From Asticcacaulis sp. (GTDB lineage Bacteria; Pseudomonadota; Alphaproteobacteria; Caulobacterales; Caulobacteraceae): DNA of 10,000 nt. Position 1 is the stretch's first letter; the number at the start of each line of letters is the position of its first letter. The position numbers were made by a program, and so were the translations under genes. The notes below the pieces were generated by a model. It did no database searches. It was not told the DNA's origin and saw only the letters and a program-made list of their open reading frames with translations. The DNA lies in NCBI RefSeq assembly GCF_020217185.1, contig NZ_JAIWNX010000061.1, forward strand, positions 1 through 10,000. Reading direction: 5' to 3'. This document shows, in pieces, positions 7,500-10,000 of this stretch.

Positions 7500-7590
7500 A
7501 GCCTCCGGTCCCCGTCCGATAGCTGCGATCGGGGTCGTGACCTGAGAGGTTTGGTGTGCAAAAGGCGTGGGTCGCCTGAATGTTGCGTTC
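7471..7590 (-). promoter_or_regulatory. Structured RNA leader with competing helices upstream of ffh
   Basis: Read on the minus strand, GAACGCAAC (7590-7582) can pair with GTTGCGTTC (7487-7479), nine base pairs spanning over 100 nt. GACCCCGA (7536-7529) can pair with TCGGGGTC (7478-7471). CGGGGA/TCCCCG (7514-7509 with 7500-7495) and CCGAT/ATCGG (7532-7528 with 7520-7516) form local hairpins. The last strands used are those of the terminator, so several pairings exclude it. This could be an attenuator, a small RNA, or only the 3' untranslated region of the preceding gene. It matches no riboswitch I recognise. Confidence 0.4.
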
Positions 7591-7607
7591 CTATGACGGC
7601 TCAGCCC

Positions 7608-8837
7608 CTAAGAGTCAAGCCACCTGTTGAAATCATGGACTTTCAGCGCCTCGGCGGACCAGCGGGCGCTTAGCCGTGCGGGCGTGGCGCGGGCGGCCGC
7701 TCTTTTTGAAGCGCGGGCTGTGGGGTCGGACACCAGACGGCGCAGACTGTCTGCTGCTGCCTGTATATCGGGTTCGGCCCACACCTGCGCCGGATTGCGC
7801 GGCAAGGCGCTGTAGGGGCCGTCCGGATCATCGAGCGGCACCGGACGCGCCGGGACCGGATAGCCATTGTCCGGGGTGAGGAAATCATTGCCCGTACCTT
7901 CGGTGGCGATCACGGCGACACCGGCGTTCATCGCTTCCAGCAGACCGAGGCCGAACCCTTCGGCCCGGTGCAGGGACAGGAAAATATCGACCGAGGCCAT
8001 CAGCCGGTCCATGTCTTCGTCGCTCAGGCGTTCGGACAACAGGCGAATATCCGGACGGTTAGCGATCCGTTCGGTTAGTCGGGTCTGTGTGGCGGTATCC
8101 AGACAGGAGGCTTTCAGCGTCAGGGCCGCATGAGCCGGGGGCTCCGGAAACGCCATAAGCCACGCTTCAATCGACGCCCACGGGTTCTTCCGCGCAGGCG
8201 ATGAATTGACATCGAACAGGCTCAAGACTTCACAACGATCCGGGCTGAGACCGAAACGCGCGCAGTCGGCCTGCGGCGGCGCGGAGAGCAGGGGGTGAGG
8301 CATGACGCGCAGCCGCCCGCACAGATCGTCCAGACCCTCGGCGCGCAAGGCCGCCGCCAGCGCCTCAGCCACATAGGCACTGGGTGTCCATACCTCGTGC
8401 AGCCAGCGCACCAGGCGCGCCCACTGCGGCGGGGCGAGCGGCGTTTCCCACGCCCAGTAGCCGATGCGGTAGCGGTCGCGCCATTGATCAGACCGGTGCG
8501 TCATCAGCGCCACCAGAGTTTCCGGCGCATTGGCATGGATCAGCCAGACGCCGCCCTTGCCGGGCAGGACCGCCTTTTGATCGAGGATATGGCGGAAACA
8601 GGGGCGCAGGTCGTGGCGTATGACCGCGTAGCCGGCGGCTTCGAACGCATCGGCGGTCAGGCGTCCCCCCCGGCCTATGCCCTGACTTTCATTGAAAAAA
8701 CCGGAGACAACCAGAGGGCCTGACGACAGTCTGTCTGCACGCGGCCAGTGACCCATGCGCGTCAGAGCGATGGCTTCCAGACCACCATGAATTAGCGGCA
8801 GACGATATTTGAGAGGCAGGCGGCGCAGGATTGACAT
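7608..8837 (-). CDS. GT4-type glycosyltransferase (GT-B fold)
   Basis: Expected to transfer a sugar from a nucleotide-sugar donor with retention, probably to a surface glycan; donor and acceptor cannot be told. In 409 residues, the N-terminal domain has a Gly-rich loop (GFFNESQGIGRGGRL, 46-60), WAWETPLAP (128-136) and VWTPSAYVAEAL (149-160), features of family 4 transferases. The C-terminal Rossmann domain has the donor-site basic motif RKNP (216-219), the DIFLSLHRAEGFG stretch, and the EX7E motif Glu293-Glu301 in AEGFGLGLLEAMNAG. No signal peptide or clear membrane helix is seen, so it is cytosolic or peripheral. ATG 8837 has only a weak GAG close by. It lies 30 nt after a 75-residue gene on the same strand, and no other polysaccharide genes are in the window. 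The C-terminus is Ala/Arg-rich. Confidence 0.88.
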   Translation of the reverse strand: MSILRRLPLKYRLPLIHGGLEAIALTRMGHWPRADRLSSGPLVVSGFFNESQGIGRGGRLTADAFEAAGYAVIRHDLRPCFRHILDQKAVLPGKGGVWLIHANAPETLVALMTHRSDQWRDRYRIGYWAWETPLAPPQWARLVRWLHEVWTPSAYVAEALAAALRAEGLDDLCGRLRVMPHPLLSAPPQADCARFGLSPDRCEVLSLFDVNSSPARKNPWASIEAWLMAFPEPPAHAALTLKASCLDTATQTRLTERIANRPDIRLLSERLSDEDMDRLMASVDIFLSLHRAEGFGLGLLEAMNAGVAVIATEGTGNDFLTPDNGYPVPARPVPLDDPDGPYSALPRNPAQVWAEPDIQAAADSLRRLVSDPTARASKRAAARATPARLSARWSAEALKVHDFNRWLDS

Positions 8838-8867
8838 GCGCTCTGCTTAGCCTATGGCGGCTACCGC

Positions 8868-9095
8868 TTAAAGCCCCAGCCAGCGGCGGCGTTGCTGCCA
8901 GTAGGTTTCAAACTGATCAGCGAGGCTCTGGTCGGCGAAGTTCACCACCTTGACCATGCCGGTTTCCTTGGTGTCGGAATGGATCGAAATGGAGTCGGCA
9001 TCCTGCAGCGAGGCAGCCTCGACAAACTTGAAGAAAGCACCGAAAAAGGCGTCTTGTTCAGAGGGGCTGGCTATGTCGAATTGCAAGCTGATCAC
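8868..9095 (-). CDS. Small protein of unknown function, 75 residues
   Basis: I do not recognise this family. It reads MISLQFDIASPSEQDAFFGA at the start, then an alternating stretch SISIHSDTKETGMVKVVNF, and ends YWQQRRRWLGL. It is soluble and acidic in the middle with a basic aromatic C-terminus, and has no signal peptide, Cys or metal motif. The pattern of a strand, a helix, two strands and a helix would suit a small alpha/beta fold such as a ferredoxin-like one, but that is a guess. The start is GTG 9095, supported by AAAGGGA eight bases upstream and a TATAAG -10-like element further up. It stops 30 nt before the glycosyltransferase, so the two probably share a transcript. Confidence 0.65.
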   Translation of the reverse strand: MISLQFDIASPSEQDAFFGAFFKFVEAASLQDADSISIHSDTKETGMVKVVNFADQSLADQFETYWQQRRRWLGL

Positions 9096-9151
9096 GACTA
9101 AAATCCCTTTTCCGCAAACCGTATGTAAAAAATTAGGCCTTGTAACCGGCC

Positions 9152-9176
9152 CTTATAAAAACATGTGCAGTGCACA
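9152..9176 (-). promoter_or_regulatory. Candidate promoter and operator-like palindrome for the small protein-glycosyltransferase unit
   Basis: On the minus strand TATAAG (9157-9152) resembles a -10 box, with no strong -35 at the ideal distance. Seven bases upstream of it, TGTGCA-G-TGCACA (9164-9176, plus-strand reading) is a perfect 13-bp palindrome with a one-base centre, in the place where a regulator would block or aid polymerase. The leader would be about 48 nt. Function is inferred from position only. Confidence 0.35.
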
Positions 9177-9226
9177 ATACGTAAATAAAACCCTAAAATA
9201 CCGGGGGAGTCAAATAAGGCTGAGGT

Positions 9227-9250
9227 AAAAACTTGACGTGTGGCGTCAAG
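9227..9250 (-). terminator. Intrinsic terminator downstream of the aminotransferase gene
   Basis: On the minus strand CTTGACG pairs with CGTCAAG around CCACA (7-bp stem) and is followed directly by TTTTT (9231-9227). It sits about 207 nt past the aminotransferase stop codon, so the mRNA would carry a long structured 3' end. The stem is short and only moderately GC-rich. Confidence 0.5.
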
Positions 9251-9358
9251 GCTTCATTCGGCTCACGCACGAGTCCGCTATGAAGTATGGGGGAAAAACG
9301 CCATTGTTTTCCCTCTTTAAGCGAATTTCACGTCTCCGTGAACGGATAAACCGCCTAT

Positions 9359-9431
9359 AGCGGAATGATGCCTTTCGGAATCATTCCGCTCAAGCCGCCA
9401 TTGAGGCGGCGGCCAAGGTGGCGAAGCCACC
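9359..9431. repeat. Three hairpins after the aminotransferase gene
   Basis: Three consecutive inverted repeats occur: AGCGGAATGAT/ATCATTCCGCT with a 10-base loop (9359-9390), GCCGCC-ATTGA-GGCGGC (9394-9410), and GGTGGC-GAA-GCCACC (9417-9431). None is followed by a U-tract on the minus strand. They may stabilise the mRNA 3' end or belong to a palindromic repeat; the middle one has the same GCCGCC/GGCGGC arms as a hairpin in the region after glmM. Confidence 0.6.
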
Positions 9432-9456
9432 GCCCGGCGAGGGACTAAACAACAGG

Positions 9457-10000
9457 TTATTCAGCGGCCTGCGCTTTGTGACCGGGTTGCAGCAGCTTTT
9501 TGATGTTACGTGCCGCTTGCCGGATGCGGTGTTCGTTCTCGACCAGACCGATACGCACATAGCCTTCGCCATATTCACCGAAGCCAAGGCCCGGTGCGAC
9601 GGCAACGTGGGCTTCTTCGATCAGCAGCTTGGCAAATTCGATCGAGCCTAAATGTTTGAACTTATCGGGAATCTCGGCCCAGGCGAACATCGACGCCGGG
9701 GGCGGCGGGATATCCCACCCGGCGCGCTTCATGGATTCGACCAGCACGTCGCGGCGCGACTTATAGGTGTTGCGGATTTCCTCAACATTGTCCTGCGGGC
9801 CGTTGAGCGCGGCGGCGGCGGCCACCTGCATCGGCGTGAAGCCGCCGTAATCGAGATAGGACTTCACGCGGGCCAGTGCGGCGCAGATGTCCGAATTGCC
9901 GACGACCATGCCGACGCGCCAGCCAGCCATGGCATAGGTCTTCGATAGCGAATTGATTTCGACCGAGCGCTTGATGGCCCCTTCCACCTGCAGGATGGAG
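9457..10000 (-). CDS. PLP-dependent class I/II aminotransferase, AlaC-like (N-terminal part outside window)
   Basis: The C-terminal 181 or so residues are visible, and the frame is open at the right edge. The sequence begins [20 protein letters not shown] when read from the edge, then [10 protein letters not shown]. The Lys of [14 protein letters not shown] is the expected Schiff-base lysine for pyridoxal phosphate. VRIGLVEN near the end contains the Arg expected to bind the substrate carboxylate. The combination LQVEGA...SLSKTYxMAGWRVG is typical of the AlaC/YfdZ group (glutamate-pyruvate transaminase), proteins often annotated as LL-diaminopimelate or aspartate aminotransferase in alphaproteobacteria. 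Which substrate is used cannot be decided from this half. The C-terminal tail GHKAQAAE is poorly conserved in style. A GTG at 9985-9987 is internal, not the start. Confidence 0.93.
   Translation of the reverse strand, partial: SILQVEGAIKRSVEINSLSKTYAMAGWRVGMVVGNSDICAALARVKSYLDYGGFTPMQVAAAAALNGPQDNVEEIRNTYKSRRDVLVESMKRAGWDIPPPPASMFAWAEIPDKFKHLGSIEFAKLLIEEAHVAVAPGLGFGEYGEGYVRIGLVENEHRIRQAARNIKKLLQPGHKAQAAE

Larger units (their letters stand above)
9096..9456. other. 361-nt intergenic region without a convincing gene
   Basis: From left to right it holds the ribosome binding site and candidate promoter of the 75-residue gene, a 13-bp palindrome, a minus-strand terminator (9227-9250), about 100 nt with no structure I can name, and three hairpins after the aminotransferase stop. 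The left part is distinctly AT-rich compared with the flanking genes. A 26-codon plus-strand frame (9280-9360) exists but is weakly supported. Confidence 0.7.

Noticed and set aside
7471..7590. 4.5S SRP RNA, glycine riboswitch or TPP riboswitch next to ffh
   Set aside because: The SRP tetraloop region (GGAAG with AGCAGCC-type sequence) is absent on both strands. CTCTCAGG and CTGAGAGG strings recall glycine or TPP aptamers, but the partner strands and remaining conserved bases are missing.

Overview
The window reads as part of an alphaproteobacterial chromosome, most likely of the Caulobacterales (Asticcacaulis or Caulobacter type). That placement is inferred from high GC, the character of the Ffh, GlmS and S16 proteins, and occasional GANTC sites; no rRNA or other decisive marker is present. 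No phage, IS element, CRISPR array, tRNA or rRNA is visible.

Layout. (1) 1-1399, minus strand: a secreted protein, open at the window edge, with a signal peptide, a TonB-C-like segment, a DUF6438-like segment and ankyrin-type repeats. It lies 60 nt downstream of glmS on the same strand. (2) 1460-3298, minus: glmS. (3) 3299-3523: divergent control region. (4) 3524-5149, plus: glmM, carrying about 90 extra N-terminal residues that form a helix-turn-helix domain. (5) 5150-5367: a cluster of inverted repeats, then a terminator shared by two convergent units. (6) 5368-5802 and 5842-7416, minus: rpsP and ffh, transcribed ffh then rpsP. (7) 7417-7607: a structured leader ending in a strong intrinsic terminator just upstream of ffh. 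(8) 7608-8837 and 8868-9095, minus: a GT4-type glycosyltransferase behind a 75-residue unrecognised protein. (9) 9096-9456: a non-coding stretch with a promoter, a small palindrome, a terminator and three hairpins. (10) 9457-10000, minus: the C-terminal part of an AlaC-like aminotransferase, open at the right edge.

How the genes work together. GlmS makes glucosamine-6-phosphate from fructose-6-phosphate and glutamine. GlmM isomerises it to glucosamine-1-phosphate, so the divergent pair feeds UDP-GlcNAc for peptidoglycan and lipid A. Ffh and S16 belong to protein targeting and the 30S ribosome. The glycosyltransferase probably acts on a surface glycan.

The most notable observations are the DNA-binding-type domain fused to the sugar-phosphate mutase GlmM, with a symmetrical operator-like site in the adjacent divergent promoter region, and the leader upstream of ffh, whose 3' strands can pair in several mutually exclusive ways around an intrinsic terminator.
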